Numbered from the stretch's first letter, positions 12,398 to 24,670 are shown. The stretch is DNA of 64,000 bases from Chamaecrista fasciculata (GCA_003254925.1 QANZ01005169.1:1-64000); one strand, 5' to 3'. Program-made: numbers and translations. The notes: generated by a model from the sequence alone, not told the origin.

Positions 12398-13053
12398 TAG
12401 AGCCGTCAAAGTGGGCCAACCCGGCTCACACGGGTTAGCCCACCACGGGTTGCGGGTTATACGGGTTGGCTCACCCGGGCTAGAATATGTGGTGAGCCAG
12501 GATTTCGCCAACCCGGCTCACCACCAGCTTGGTGAGCCGGGTTGGCTCACGTAACCCACTAAATTTTTTTTTTTTTTGCATCATACTTCAAAGTATATTT
12601 TATTTTTGCAACCTGTCATTTTTTTTATACATAATACATTATAATTTATATAATATAAAACTATTATAATTTGTACATAATACATTATAAAACAACATAT
12701 ATATATATACTGATGATTGTGATTTGTGAACTACTAAAGTAATAAGTAAATAAGTAATAATGAATTGAATTTTATAATTGAAAGTTATAAAAAATGAGTG
12801 TGAAATGTGAAATTGAGTGAGTGTGAGTAAGTAAATTTATTATGTTTATTTTAAAATTTTATTTTTTTTATATGGTGGGTTGGTGAGCTAACCCACCAAC
12901 TCACCGGGCTAGCTCACCATAGCCCGCGGGCCAGGTGAGCCAGCTCATGCGGGTTAAAATTGTTGGTGAGCCAAGATTACTTCAACCCGGCTCACCATTT
13001 TTGCGGGTTAAACGGGTCCAACCCGCGAATTGGAACCCGTTTTGACGACTCTA
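12398..13053. mobile_element. Non-autonomous hAT-type element in the leader of copy B
   Basis: Inverted ends are TAGAGCCGTCAAAGTGGG and the reverse complement of CCCGTTTTGACGACTCTA. The flanking 8-bp target duplication is TTATAAAC / TGATAAAC (7 of 8 identical). Subterminal regions are GC-rich repeats of AACCCGGCTCACC / GGGTTGGCTCAC, and the centre is AT-rich. These features fit the hAT superfamily. At 656 bp it has no transposase. It lies 74 bases upstream of the copy B start codon. Confidence 0.85.
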
Positions 13054-13085
13054 TGATAAACAGTGAAAAAAAATGAGACTATCTA

Positions 13086-13093
13086 CATTTATA
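13086..13093 (-). promoter_or_regulatory. TATA box of RPA70-like copy B, displaced by the hAT element
   Basis: Minus strand TATAAATG. It lies 769 bases from the ATG at 12324. Subtracting the 656-bp hAT element and its 8-bp duplication leaves about 105 bases, close to the roughly 110 of copy A. This suggests the element landed in the 5' untranslated region. Confidence 0.55.
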
Positions 13094-13427
13094 AATATTT
13101 AGAGAGGTGAAACTAAAATAATGAAGGTTATGTTAACAAAAAACTTTTTAGATGCCCAACGATGGAACTATTTAAGTTTCCCATTTCCTATAAGAATGTG
13201 TTTAGTTTGCTTCGATATAATAAATCTGCATCTGAAATGAATTATACAGTATTTGGTTTTGCATAGTAATTCTTGGAACAAAACACATGATTAATGACAA
13301 CATTAAAAAAAATGGTTGGTCTTTCGAAGGAAAGCTATTTGGTATCACAATTGATTATTCGGTTCACTTAATATAAGGTAATATAACAAATCTAATTCCA
13401 ACTACTAATGAACATGCATATAATACC

Positions 13428-15527
13428 TGTTGGGAATTCAAGGCGCAAAACGCAGCGGAAGCAAACATGTGAAATTAAAATTTAAACGCGCCAGGCCAAA
13501 AATTCCCGAATGGATCCGCTAGTTGAATTTAAAACCTGTTAAGATAGTGGTATACCTCACGAGTTCCAATCGGTTTGGTTGTACGGGGCGTTTCCTAGAA
13601 GTCCACGTCGTGCGTCATTCCTCCGCCGGTGATCCACACGAACAGTTTTTTCGGGCACCAAGGTGCTAGCCTTCCGTTCTTTTCTCCAAAAGAACCAGGG
13701 ACCAATCTACAGTGCTTTTGAATTCAAGAACACCTTCTTGAATCAAAAAGAAAGTGGCGCAAAGAAGAAAACCCCACAAGAACTCCTTCTTGTTTTTCCT
13801 TCTCTCACAAACCCTAATTTTTGGTGGTGCAAGTCGAATTTCCTAACTCCTTAGGCAAACTCGATTTTTCCTCTCTCCACTCTTGGGAGCCAAAAATTTT
13901 TCTCTCACTTGGAAGAGCTAGGGTTGAAGGTGGCGACTTTGCTCTCTTCTCTCTCTAGGGAAGAAAAGCAAATTTTCACAAATGAATTTGTTGCTTGCTC
14001 TAGGCGCCTAGCCCTAGGCCTTTTTAATTATATTTAGAGCATTATTATAATTCTAAAATTATAATATCATGACTTCATGAATTGAATTTCAAATTAAAAT
14101 ATTACCTTAATATTTAATTTAAATTCAAATCGTAATCTTAGGGAATCAGATGGAAGATCAAATCTTCCCTTGGGACCCACTAAGCCAGGCGCCATATGCC
14201 TCTAAATTCCTTTGGAATTTTATAAATCAAAATCATTCCTAACAATTAGGAAGTCATGATTTTCCAAAGATTCTGAGTTAAGATATTCCCTAATATCTAT
14301 GATTCAAATCTTTTGATATCTATATCAAATCTTTTGAATTCAAACTCATGATTTAAATTAATAAAACAATTTTATTAATCTAAAATCACAAAATGAGGCG
14401 CCACCCTCAAACCAATATTTGGGAATTTTATAAATCAATAATCTCCTAACTTTTAGGAACCTTATTTGATTTATTTTCCCTAATATTATAATTGTAAATA
14501 ATTAATCCCTATTAATCATTTAACAATTATTATATTTAAATTTGTCCCACAAATTTAAATATTTCACAACTGTAGATTATTTAAGACAAGACTTAATGTC
14601 CCAGACATTTTGCTATGTCTTAAATTGTGTCACCGGAGTGACCCACGAATTAACCCTAATTCGTGTCCCTTTAAGCGGTGTCCTGATCCTGCTCATGTGT
14701 GACCCAGCAGGCCTCACGTGAAGTTGGCAGCAAGCCATCTCTATGACCTACAAGTCGTGAGCGGACTCTAGCAAGCCATCACGACTACCCAAAACACGTG
14801 AGTTGTCGTTTTTACCAAAACCGACTTAACCTTAGTACCACCTTGTCATAGACCCTATTGTCACACGATATCTTGGTCATGGATTAGGCACAGGAAAGTC
14901 ATCCATAATCCAAACCACAGCTTTCTCGATCTTCTTGAGTAAGTCCCATTTCCCAGTGTGGCCACGCATTTCCTTGGACAGACTCATCGAGGGCGCCAGT
15001 TAGATATCTCTCATTTAATGAGGGACAAAATCCCATTTTGGCCAATCCACATTCCTCAGCACGGCAATCAACCAAACCCGTACCTAGCCCTTATGGCTAC
15101 CCTGCTACGGGCAACGTTAGACTAGGCCAAAGTCTGACAACTGCAACGCCGGAATAATGATGACCTCAGGTCTAAGGCGTCGTGACAAGCGTACAGGAGA
15201 GGCAAGCTGATGACTAAACCCATGCAGGACTCTCCGGGTCATGTCCAGCAACTCGTAACCCCTTACGTAATTGCACCATGACTCTCGTAAAGCATCTAGT
15301 GCATGTATCTCCATACACCGAGGTCATGCTGGTCTTAGTTCATTTCAAGTTCCCACCTGAATGAGCGACCAGGGACAGTTTAGACTAATTATCACATAAT
15401 TAATCAGGGACTGTTATCATAGTAAACATGCTAATAATATAATAACCATTAATTTATCTCCATAAATTAATCAATATGTTCAAAACATATTTATAAAATG
15501 ATTGGCCCTAAGGCACAATCTCCAACA
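13428..15527 (-). mobile_element. Solo LTR (family L1) between RPA70-like copies B and C
   Basis: Starts TGTTGGGAATTCAAGGCGC and ends GCACAATCTCCAACA. It is flanked by a perfect 5-bp duplication ATACC (13423-13427 and 15528-15532). Length is 2100 bp, the same orientation as the copy at 2588 and inverted relative to the copy at 57679. Internal landmarks shared by all copies include CCACACGAACAGTTT, AAGTTGGCAGCAAG and CAAACCCGTACCTAGCCC. No internal domain or partner LTR is present. Confidence 0.93.
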
Positions 15528-15532
15528 ATACC

Positions 15533-16490
15533 TTCACAATTCCAATGGCAGCTAAAATATATATGATGTATGCATTTATGAAAATTAATCTCATCAATTG
15601 AAATTTATGTATGACGTAGATAACAATGCATTTCTTACTTGGATATAAATTATTTGCCATTTTCAATTACTAGAATGTGATGTAATTGAAACTCATATAA
15701 TTAATCCTTGAAAAATCTTATTTACAGATATCAAGATATGATTCAGAGAATCAGTAGTAACTAATTGAATATCTCCTACGAAAAGTCAAGGTTGGTATGA
15801 CCTCTTAACCATTATTGATAACTACATTGCTTTAAATACAGTGGATCTTTATCATAAGAATTCATTTGATTGGATTTATACTACTGAAATTCATAAGGAG
15901 ATTTTCAAATTTCAAAAGTTTACACTTGATTTAACTTTACAATGAATTTGATATAAATACTGGTAATAGGTTCTTGTGGTACCCACAATGCGTTTTATTT
16001 ACAGATACATATAGATTTCTGTTTTGTATATTAGATAACACAATTTGTTATACGTCATCACTGTTGCAACAATACAGAAATTAGATAAATCCCTTAATAT
16101 CAGTTACAAAATTCATAAAAAACATTGGTACTAAAATTTGTCTTTGAACAAAAGAAGCTAGGACTACAAATTAAAATACTGCAGAAATACATAAAACAAT
16201 ATTGAAAGAAACCACTGAGAAAGCTTCAGTATTGATAAAGTAATCCAAAAGACTGTTGGTATCTATTAGTGAACTGTTGATTTTTCTTCAAAGATCATTC
16301 AAACATTTAATTGTCCACAAATTCCTTCATACAAAAACAAAGAAAGGAATGAGATTCAAACAACAAATGGAAACATGTAACATTGTCTACACTGAATAAG
16401 TTCAGCCAAATAGTCTTATTAAATATTTATAATAATGTCTAAACTACCTTATTAAAAATGAATGGAGTGGCAAAACGATGGAACTATTAA
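15533..16490. other. 3' flank of RPA70-like copy C
   Basis: AT-rich. I looked here for the C-terminal tail exons of copy C (a 16-codon exon and a KKLK tail as in copies A and B) and could not identify them. Confidence 0.4.
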
Positions 16491-16495
16491 GTTAC

Positions 16496-17279
16496 CTTAA
16501 GTGATTGCATTTTTCCTCTAAACTTTTCCATAAGAACTTCATTGTCAGAAACACCAATAATAGAAAACTTTGGATCAGGTGTGGAGAAAGTATCCTCAGA
16601 TAGCCTCAATTTAAAAAGTAATTTACTTCCTACAATTTCTTGAATTTCTTCAGGAAAAAAGGTACCAACACCAGAGTCCTAACAACAAAAAATAAAGGAA
16701 AAACCTAGTATCAATAAATTAAACTAATGAAGTTGAAAATAATGAGTCAAAAAATTGAAAATTGATAAAGCAACCATGTGGGGAAGTAAATTAGATGCAG
16801 AGCAGCTTAGTAGTTTGGGAATCTCATGATCAAACAACTTCAATGTCCAACATTCAAAACCATCTAAAACTTGAACTTGTACACAAAATTTGGGAACGAC
16901 AGATAATAGAGGATGACCACAATTACTGCATAAAAAGCCCAGATCACCATGGTTTACTTTTTTCATGCAACTTTTGCATGAATTAAAGTACCAACCTGAC
17001 TCTAAATCAACACTCACAATAAGTCCACAAATGACACACCAGTTTATCTGTAAAATAAGAAAATAAATCAGTTTATTTGGTCAAAGCTATAAAATGTTAA
17101 AAAAAATATGAATAGCTAAAACTAACATCAGCTGATAATTTCCCAACTGCTCGAACACTTCTAACAGTAGGACTTTTGAGAATATCTTGTTCAATAAGTA
17201 ATCTTGAATCCTCAGAATACCAATTAAGATCAGAAGAAAATAACTCTTCCCCACCACAAAGCTCATTATGATAAGACAT
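16496..17279 (-). CDS. Short RPA70-like gene, copy C: zinc-ribbon OB-C domain only
   Basis: Three exons join in frame on the minus strand: 17279-17127 (51 codons, ATG), 17047-16775 (91 codons) and 16678-16496 (61 codons). All have GT..AG borders. The second exon holds an intact zinc ribbon (CKSC and CSNC, spaced 18 residues) in the order GWYFNSC..GFLCSNCG typical of the RPA70 C-terminal OB domain. The third continues GSKLLFKL..DPKFSIIGVSDNE, matching copies A and B. OB-A and OB-B are absent. A TATA box lies 84 bases upstream of the ATG, so this looks like a separate transcription unit, not just a fragment. Reading past the last donor gives a stop after two codons; otherwise a tail exon is missing. 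It could be a truncated duplicate still transcribed, or a Helitron-type RPA-like gene. Function unproven. Confidence 0.65.
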
Positions 17280-17354
17280 TTAGAAAAGAAGAGATTCAGA
17301 AAAAGAAATTTTTGAGATAAAGAAGAATGATAGATTATATTACTAACAAAAGTA

Positions 17355-17363
17355 CTATTTATA
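17355..17363 (-). promoter_or_regulatory. TATA box of copy C
   Basis: Minus strand TATAAATAG, 84 bases upstream of the ATG at 17279, followed by a pyrimidine-rich leader. Good consensus; assignment by position. Confidence 0.55.
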
Positions 17364-17839
17364 GAGAAAAAAATGGAAAATCTTCATATATTAAATATTA
17401 GAGATATATGAAAAGGCAAAGTAAATAATTTGCATTGATTTGGGAATCTGAAAACTTAATGAATTCTTACAATTATAATATCTCAAAGAATTATTAGGTT
17501 GAACTAAATAATAATTTAGAAAGCTTATTAATGAAACTTTAAATCTTGTTTATTAAAATTGCAAAATCAAACTGCAACTCTCAATCTTACTGTTTGATTA
17601 GATATTGCAAAATCATAAATAGCTTGATTATATTGATTGTTAATGCTTTAAAGTAAATCATTACAGATTTCTCTACAATTAGCATGTAGAATGATTTCCT
17701 TCTAAGAAAAGATATTTTTACTGATTTCTTGCTGAATAATATCTGGGACAATGATTAAATATCATAACAATAATCAAGCTAAATTGTAAATCTTATGCTA
17801 AACTATAATTTCGATAGAAATAAAAATAATACATTGAGA

Positions 17840-17928
17840 TTTTCTGAATCTATTTACATAATAGTCTTCAAAAGAAAATCACTGATTATTTTTCCTGAAT
17901 CAATTTACATAATAGTCTTCAAAAGAAA
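17840..17928. repeat. Short tandem duplication
   Basis: TTTACATAATAGTCTTCAAAAGAAAA occurs twice in direct orientation, about 52 bases apart, just downstream (minus strand) of the gene fragment at 17974. Probably a local slippage duplication. Confidence 0.6.
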
Positions 17929-17973
17929 ACAATGGTATGAAAAATACTATATTTATTAACAAAGTGGACAACA

Positions 17974-18355
17974 CTAGAAAGTCTTCAACTTCTTGAATGG
18001 GCCTAGGTTTGTAGATTCCATCACTTCAAAAGAGATATCTGCACCAACTTCAGTCATAAAATTTCCGGAGGCTTTTATAGGTTTTTTTAATCATTTCTGC
18101 ACCACAAATTAAAAAACAAATCAAAACAGAAAAATGTAACTAAAATCACAGATTTGAACTAAAGATATACATATAAGTGAAAGCTGTCATAATTAATATT
18201 TGAATTACAATTATATCAAAGCCTTTGATCCTCCATTCCTTCTCCAGGAAACTCATCGAAGCAACAGTATGAGACATTTGGCCTGAACATTTGAGAATTT
18301 AGTGAAAAGAAGAAATGGTCAACACTGATATGAAGAGGTGTCATGTCTTCAACAA
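17974..18355 (-). pseudogene. Degraded gene fragment, possibly an RPA70-like 3' end
   Basis: Two coding-like pieces lie on the minus strand. One (about 18349-18220) reads VVEDMTPLHISVDHFF..; the other (about 18092-17974) ends GPFKKLKTF and stop TAG. The second resembles the basic KKLK tails that end copies A and B. A TGA precedes its frame at the plausible acceptor, and I cannot join the pieces cleanly. A TATA-like TCTATATATAG lies upstream near 18798-18808. I call it a remnant; the family assignment is weak. Confidence 0.35.
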
Positions 18356-18839
18356 CGGTACGATTTACTGTAAAATGTCAATAACCCATAAAATGAAAAG
18401 AAAGAGGAGTATTGTGCTCAATACAGGTATGATTTACTATTAAATGTCAAGATTGCATAGTTTTGATACATAAAAAAAGATCTGACCTGCAAAAACTGGA
18501 GTAGATCAATTGTATACTGATATATTGAGTCAGTAAATGGAAATCAAACAGTAAGTGCAAAAACATATAGAGAAAGTTAGAGACAACAAACAAATGGAAA
18601 ACCTAAAAACAAAAAGGCCATATGTTACCTTTATTAACCTGCAGAAAATGCAGATTATGAAGCAGCTTATGAATAGAGCAAAACTAAGGAAAAACAATAA
18701 ATAGAAGAAAAAAATATCACCTTTCTTTGCCTCAAAAGAATCGAGTTTCTGAAGCAATAAGAGGAGAATTGGGTTGTGAAATGAGGCAGACTGATGACTA
18801 TATATAGAATGAGAGAGATAGCCAATTTCCCACCAAAAA

Positions 18840-19365
18840 TTCGAATTCAGATGGTCAAGGTATCAATTACCAACCTCAACCACATTTTGAAATATGGTTG
18901 GAAATGAATGCAACAGGATTTTTGATTTAAAAAAAAAAAGCATCTAGTTACAAACAAAAAAACAGCTCAATAGGGAGAGAGAAAGTGTTCATATAGGTAA
19001 CAAATGAATAACAAAGGAATGATGGCTATTAGTTGGAATTTAGGCTCAATAGATAGGGAGAATTAAGCAACCAAGGATGCCTATTGGTTGAATTTTAAGT
19101 TCAGAAAATGAGTTAAAAAAAAACGATTTGCTCAATAGGGAAAGAGAAAGTGGGGGTATAAATGGAAGAGAAATACTCAAACAAAGATGGCTATTGGTTG
19201 AGATTTAGGTGGAGGGATAGAAAGTCAATAGGAAAATGCAAAGGACGATTTCTATTGGATGAAGTTAAAGAAATCAATGAGCGAAGTAGTGACCAAAAAA
19301 AAATTTAGAGCCACATGGCAAGTTCCTATGGAAAGTTATCTGCTTTATATATATAGATATATAGA
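18840..19365 (-). mobile_element. Possible Helitron 5' end upstream of the RPA70-like cluster
   Basis: On the minus strand the sequence from about 19360 reads TCTATATATATAAAGCAG, then CTTGCCATGTGGC, then a run of CCAATAG motifs (near 19260, 19195, 19105 and 19030). From memory, plant Helitrons often begin TC with an AT-rich TATATAAAGC stretch. Autonomous plant Helitrons are known to carry RPA-like genes. No Rep/helicase gene and no CTRR 3' end with hairpin were found, so this is only a candidate. Confidence 0.3.
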
Positions 19366-19878
19366 TAATAATGATAAAAGTAAATATGATTGGTGCTTTT
19401 CTTTTTTTACATTTACATAGTTTGATGGCATGGCACATCATTTTTGGAATTGTTTATAGGTAATTGAAAAAAGTTGATTATTGTTCGAAGAAGAGGGGAA
19501 GAAGTGAAGAGGAGGGAAAGAAGTATCAAATTCTCAGTTTCTCACTGACTCAGAGGGGTGCCTCGGAAATTGTAGGGGCTCTGACTTTCACATTGATTCA
19601 CGTCTTAGTTTACATAGGAGAATAGGAGATCAATTAAAAATATCCTTCAAGTTTCTAACTAGTGAAGACTTTTTTCTAAAAAAAAATTTAGGAATTGGTG
19701 TTTGGTGTAGTAGTAAGCCAACTATATTTCAGGTTAATGGACCTAGATTTAAGCTTTTAAGTCAACATTATTAGAAGAACTTTAGCTGTTCACTCTCGAC
19801 TGAGAATAGTTTTCTAAACAGTTACATAGATAGATAGGGAATAACATTGTTTCTACAGAAATGACTTAAAATTTTTTA

Positions 19879-20160
19879 GAGTAAACTAATAATTTAATCC
19901 TTGAAAGATTATTAACAACTCGATCTTTAAAAAAATTGAAATGTATAATTTAGTCCTTAAATGATCAAAACGATATATTATTTCGTATTGTATAATTTTA
20001 AGAATTTAACGTTTAAATATGTCTATATTCATGTCATATCTTATATCCATATTAATAATAACAGTGTAGAAAAAATAGTTTTTATATTGTCACACAAGAA
20101 TTATAAAATTGATTTAACAATGAAGATTACAAAAATTTATCTATAAAAAATAATAATATT
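19879..20160. repeat. MITE-like copy, GAGTAAACT family (truncated)
   Basis: Begins GAGTAAACTAATAATTTAATCC and continues with phrases (GACTCGAT-like, TTTAGTCCTTAAA) shared with copies at 40736, 47761, 50000 and 50519. The matching inverted end is not clear here. Confidence 0.5.
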
Positions 20161-22250
20161 TTAAAAAAAACATTAAGAAGTTGTGAGGAGTAAAGTGAAG
20201 TGTAGTGTGTGGTACGTGTTTGAGGTAGAGAAGTGGGGCCCATGGGGCGGGCCCAATATCAGAAAATGAAGAATAGTGTGAGTAATAATAATATTCTTCC
20301 ACATTTGCCCTTGCCATTCGCTTTTGAAAACAACTCTTGCGACAATAGTACATTCATGTGGCCGTGATCTTTGGGATTCTAGGGAACACCGCCACCAAGG
20401 ACAAACCCCCTCCATTTAATTACTATTACTACTTTTAACTACCAACTTCTCTTTTTTCACCATCTCTCTCCACTCGGGATTGATCATGGGTAGGGTTTAG
20501 GTAAGATAGTATAATATCCGTATCTATATCCATATGTAAGTGGGTATCAAAATCAATCCCCATACTCATACCCGTTGAGTAGTCTAATCCCCATACCTGA
20601 ACCCGAACCTGGAAAATTTTTAAAATATATTATTTTTGGTTAATATAAAATTTATATTAATTTAACTTTTTACATCTATAACTAATAAAAATTAAAAAAT
20701 AAATCATAAATATGAATGCATTAATAAAATATTTTAATTTTATAAAAATTTAATATTTTTTCAATAAAAAATGTTAAAGTATTATATTTTTTATATATAA
20801 AAATACATTTATTATTACTAATGGGTAAATGGGTAGGGTACGGGTAGGGTACCACCATACCCGTACCCGTACCCATTAAGATGTGAAAAAATTGAAAAAT
20901 GATCTAAATTGTTTTAGTGGAGAATACATGTGAAAAAAATACATGTGATACTTTTTTCTCTTATACTAACTCATTAGATAAAAAAGTATCGGTACGGGTA
21001 TGGTGGTGAATACTTTTAAAAAATTATTACTAACTCGTAGTGGAGAATACTCATTAGAAGAGGCGTCCTAGTTTTAGTGGAGAATACATGTGAAAAAAAT
21101 AAAAGTATAAGAGAAAAAAAAGTATCGGTAAAAATGTTATAAAGAAACTAATTTAGGTCAAATACTTAAATTGTACCTCATAATAGAAGTATTAAGAGGA
21201 TTGAGCCAAGTGGACAATCCACCAAAACCAAACTCAACCCATTGATTTGAGTTAGAAAATTTGAATTCGATGTGATTTGATTACGGGTTTTAAGATCCTA
21301 AATCCGTCCAACCCAGCTTGTAAAAGAAAAAAAAATACTTTTTTATTTGGTTAAAATTATATTTTGGCCCCTCAAATATCATTATTTTCTCATTTTGGTT
21401 CTTTCAGATTTTTCTTCTCAATTTAATCTCTCAAAAATATAGTGTAAGGAACCAAATTGAAAAAAAAAATAAATGTATAAGGAATAATAAAAGATATATG
21501 GGCCCCAGGCCAACAAAACCCAACTCGATTTAGGTTAGTTTGAGTTAACTAAATTATTTTCTTTAGTCTAACTCAATATTATTTAAAGAGGACTCATCAA
21601 TGAATTTGAAAAGTGTTTAGTTTATGGTTTGATTAGTTTAATTAGTCGAACCGATAATTTGTTTTTGGTAATTAGACGAACCGATAATTGAACTGAATGA
21701 CGTAATAAATAATAATTATTTTGTTAAATAAAAATGATATATAAATTATAAATATTATAATCATAATTATAATAAATAATTATAAATTGATATTTTATCA
21801 CAAATAATTCATGTTACAATACAATAACTCATATAGAGGGATTAAGATTGATAACAAAATCATTTTTGACGGACTAAACAGAGAAAATAATTTTTTAGGG
21901 AATAAATTGAAAAATATTAATATATGAGGGATCAAAATAAAAAATTAATATTTTAATTGAATCAAAAGATTCTTTATCTGTTCATGAGTCCAACTCAGTT
22001 TTGAAGGTTTTGTCTAGTTATTTTCAGTCCAATTTAATCCAATTGTTAAAATAGTTTTTGAGGTTGAAGAAACTCGATTTTCAATCTAGCAAGTAGTTGG
22101 ACTGGTCGAATTATTCAGTCTAATTTTGACAATATTAGTTTAGTCCAACTTAACCCATCAAATAAAATAATATGTTCAAACCAATTAGTCTTAAAACTAA
22201 CCCAATCTAACTTTTGAACACTCTCACCTCCATCATACTATAAGATGAAT
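20161..22250. other. Repeat-rich intergenic DNA
   Basis: No gene is supported. About 20490-20880 has opposed GGGTAGGGTACGGGTAGGG / ACCCGTACCC runs around an AT-rich centre, like other degenerate GC-edged MITEs. Two near-direct copies of TTTTAGTGGAGAATACATGTG occur at 20913 and 21073. Confidence 0.45.
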
Positions 22251-22259
22251 TATATTTTG

Positions 22260-22281
22260 GATATATATATATATATATATT
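22260..22281. repeat. AT dinucleotide microsatellite
   Basis: An (AT)n tract of about 20 bp. Similar tracts occur at about 23405-23420, 33140-33161, 34780-34803, 36043-36067 and 63711-63736. Confidence 0.9.
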
Positions 22282-22760
22282 TTGTGAAGTGATCCTCAAA
22301 CTATAAATGTTGTTCCACAATTAATCTCTACAGTAAATTTTGTCAAACTTTTCTATTAAGCATGACTTTTGCATTTGTTTTAAGAAAAATAAATTTAAAC
22401 TAGCCTTTCATCTGATGTGCCAATTTTTTTTTAGAAGAAGAAGAAAGAGAGACATGAGAGAAGAAGGAAAGAGAAGAGAGAAGAGAGAGAAAAAAATTAA
22501 AAATAATGACATATTAAACAAAAGAAGAAATTGGATTTGAGTTATGAGTGGGAAACATCCCAACCAATAACACATGAATACATGCATTTTGCAATTTGCA
22601 CATGCTTCTCTTTCTCTAGGTTTTGCCGCTCTCACTATTAGTTATGCTTAATGCTCCCACTAATTACTTATCATATAGGATAGGAGTATATCTCATTCCA
22701 ACTTCCATCTTTAACTACACTCAATTATTACTTAATATCCCCCTCATCACTAACATCTAT

Positions 22761-23813
22761 GGGTGTGTTGAATTAGAAATAGGTAATGAAATGATGATTT
22801 TATGTAATGAAATGGTAATGAGAAAATTATGTAATGAAAATGTAATGAAAATGGTGTTTGGATTAGTTTGAGATGTGATGAAAAAAATAGGATATGAAAT
22901 TATGAAAAAGGGTATGTAATGATTGTGGTTGGTTGAAATAAATATATGATTTTGGATTTGAGTAATGATTGGTTAAAAAGGGTATGTAATGATTGTGGTT
23001 CATTACAAACATCAATGATTGGGTTTCTATATTGTAAACTTTCCTCCAAAAAATAAATTGAAGGACCAAAATGTTATCCACGAAAAAAATGTGGGACCAA
23101 AAATTATATATTAATCAAAACGGTTTGTCTTTTTGCGGGTAATAATATGACCGTTGATCTTCACGCATGAGCACATCGCACCATCCACTCTTCTTCCACT
23201 ATCTGCCTCTCTCGTATACCCATATATATACTGGAGGAGAGACCAAAATGTATATTTTTGGCGTCTGAATTATATATTTTATATCATGGACTAAAATGTA
23301 AATAACATGAGTTGAATTAATTTATTTTAAATTAATATAAATTATAAATTATATATAGTATAATATAATATATTTTATAAAATAAAAATATTTATATATT
23401 ATTATATATATATATATATTTGGCCGAAATGTATATATATATATTATAATTATAAAATATATATGTGAGAGAGGGTGTGGGTGAATAAGAAAAAGAGAAA
23501 GAAAAAAGAAAAAATGATGAGTGGAGAGAGAAAGTTGTAAGTGTAATAAATGAGGGTATTGAAAATTACTATTTTGTTAAATAATTTTTTTATATTTGTA
23601 TTAGAGTATAGGTAATTATAGGTATTTGAGTAGGGGTATGTTAGTAATTGGATATGAAATATGTAATGAAATGAGTTTGTAATGAAGTGATATTTTTGTA
23701 ATGACTTTATAATTGGAAAACAAACACTCATATAGCATTGTAGCTTAAGTTATGTAATGAAAATGGGGATAATGAAATTGTAATGAAAAAATAATGGCCA
23801 CCCAAACAGGCCC
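22761..23813. mobile_element. MITE-like element with TAATGAAAT ends, copy 1
   Basis: Starts GGGTGTGTTGAATTAG and ends CACCCAAACAGGCCC, partly inverted ends rich in TAATGAAATG / CATTACA. The same trinucleotide TAT flanks both sides, which may be a 3-bp target duplication or chance. The interior contains phrases such as CTGGAGGAGAGACCAAAATG that recur in copy 2 (33994-35696). No coding capacity. Confidence 0.6.
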
Positions 23814-24670
23814 TATATATCGTTATATATTCTTATTCTTCACGATCATTATTGCTTAATTAAGGTCTAAATTATTCAAGAGTAAACTTATTTTTTTAGT
23901 CTTTAAATTTATCTCAAAATCATCACAATTAGTCCCTTTTTTTTTTGGCCTGACAATTAGTCCCTTAATCTTATGTATTTTTTGGTTCTTAATTTTTTTT
24001 ATAAAATATTAACTATTTAGCCTTCATAAATAATATTTCGAGCATTAAAAGTCATTATTTTATTAGTAAAAAAAATTAGAGATCCAAAAATTTATTTTAA
24101 TTATCTTAGTACTAAATTTTAATTTGAGATAGATTCAAGGACAAAATAGATTTTCTAAATAACCAACATTGTCTTCTTGCTTTACCTATTTTTCTTCAGC
24201 TTTTTCTTTAACATAAACACTTATTGAAAATAAAATATGAAAATGGATATTTAAATTAATAAATGTATATATATATACATTTGTGTTGTATTTTTTACAT
24301 TTATCTTAACATTTCTTAAAAAAAAACACTTCTAAAAAAATTAAATTTGATGTCAGTGAGTATCATAAAAAATTACAAAAAAGTTAACTCATTAGTTTCG
24401 TAAATTTTATTAATTCTGCAATGTGTGCAAGAAGCAGATATTCAAAACACATATTTTCGATTGATAAATTCGAGGGAGGTGAAGCGTTGAAAAGCTTTAC
24501 CTCTCTTCTATCATTATTTATTTTTCTTCTTCTTTTTTATTATTTTTTTAAAATAGTAATTATAAAAAAAATAGAGAAAGAACGAAAACTCAACCTGAAA
24601 GAGTAAATGCTTTTTTGTAACAAAGTCCAATTTTGTCTCTGGGGTTTTCAAATATTATTTGAAGTATTAT
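23814..24670. other. AT-rich intergenic DNA
   Basis: Contains degenerate repeats of the AGTCCCTTAATCTT type seen in other MITE families. No gene recognised. Confidence 0.45.

Noticed and set aside
13663..13854. Plus-strand frame in the LTR at 13428-15527, with relatives at 15117-15314, 57901-58092, 59265-59456 and 59383-59631
   Set aside because: These are shadows of shared, non-coding LTR sequence; frames differ between copies and show no family motif.
18530..18757. Minus-strand frame with hydrophobic run near 18.6 kb
   Set aside because: It starts at TTG, and the hydrophobic part is T-rich intron-like sequence between possible splice sites.
20173..20415. Overlapping frames near 20.2-20.4 kb
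   Set aside because: No start context, motif or splice-consistent neighbours; low support.
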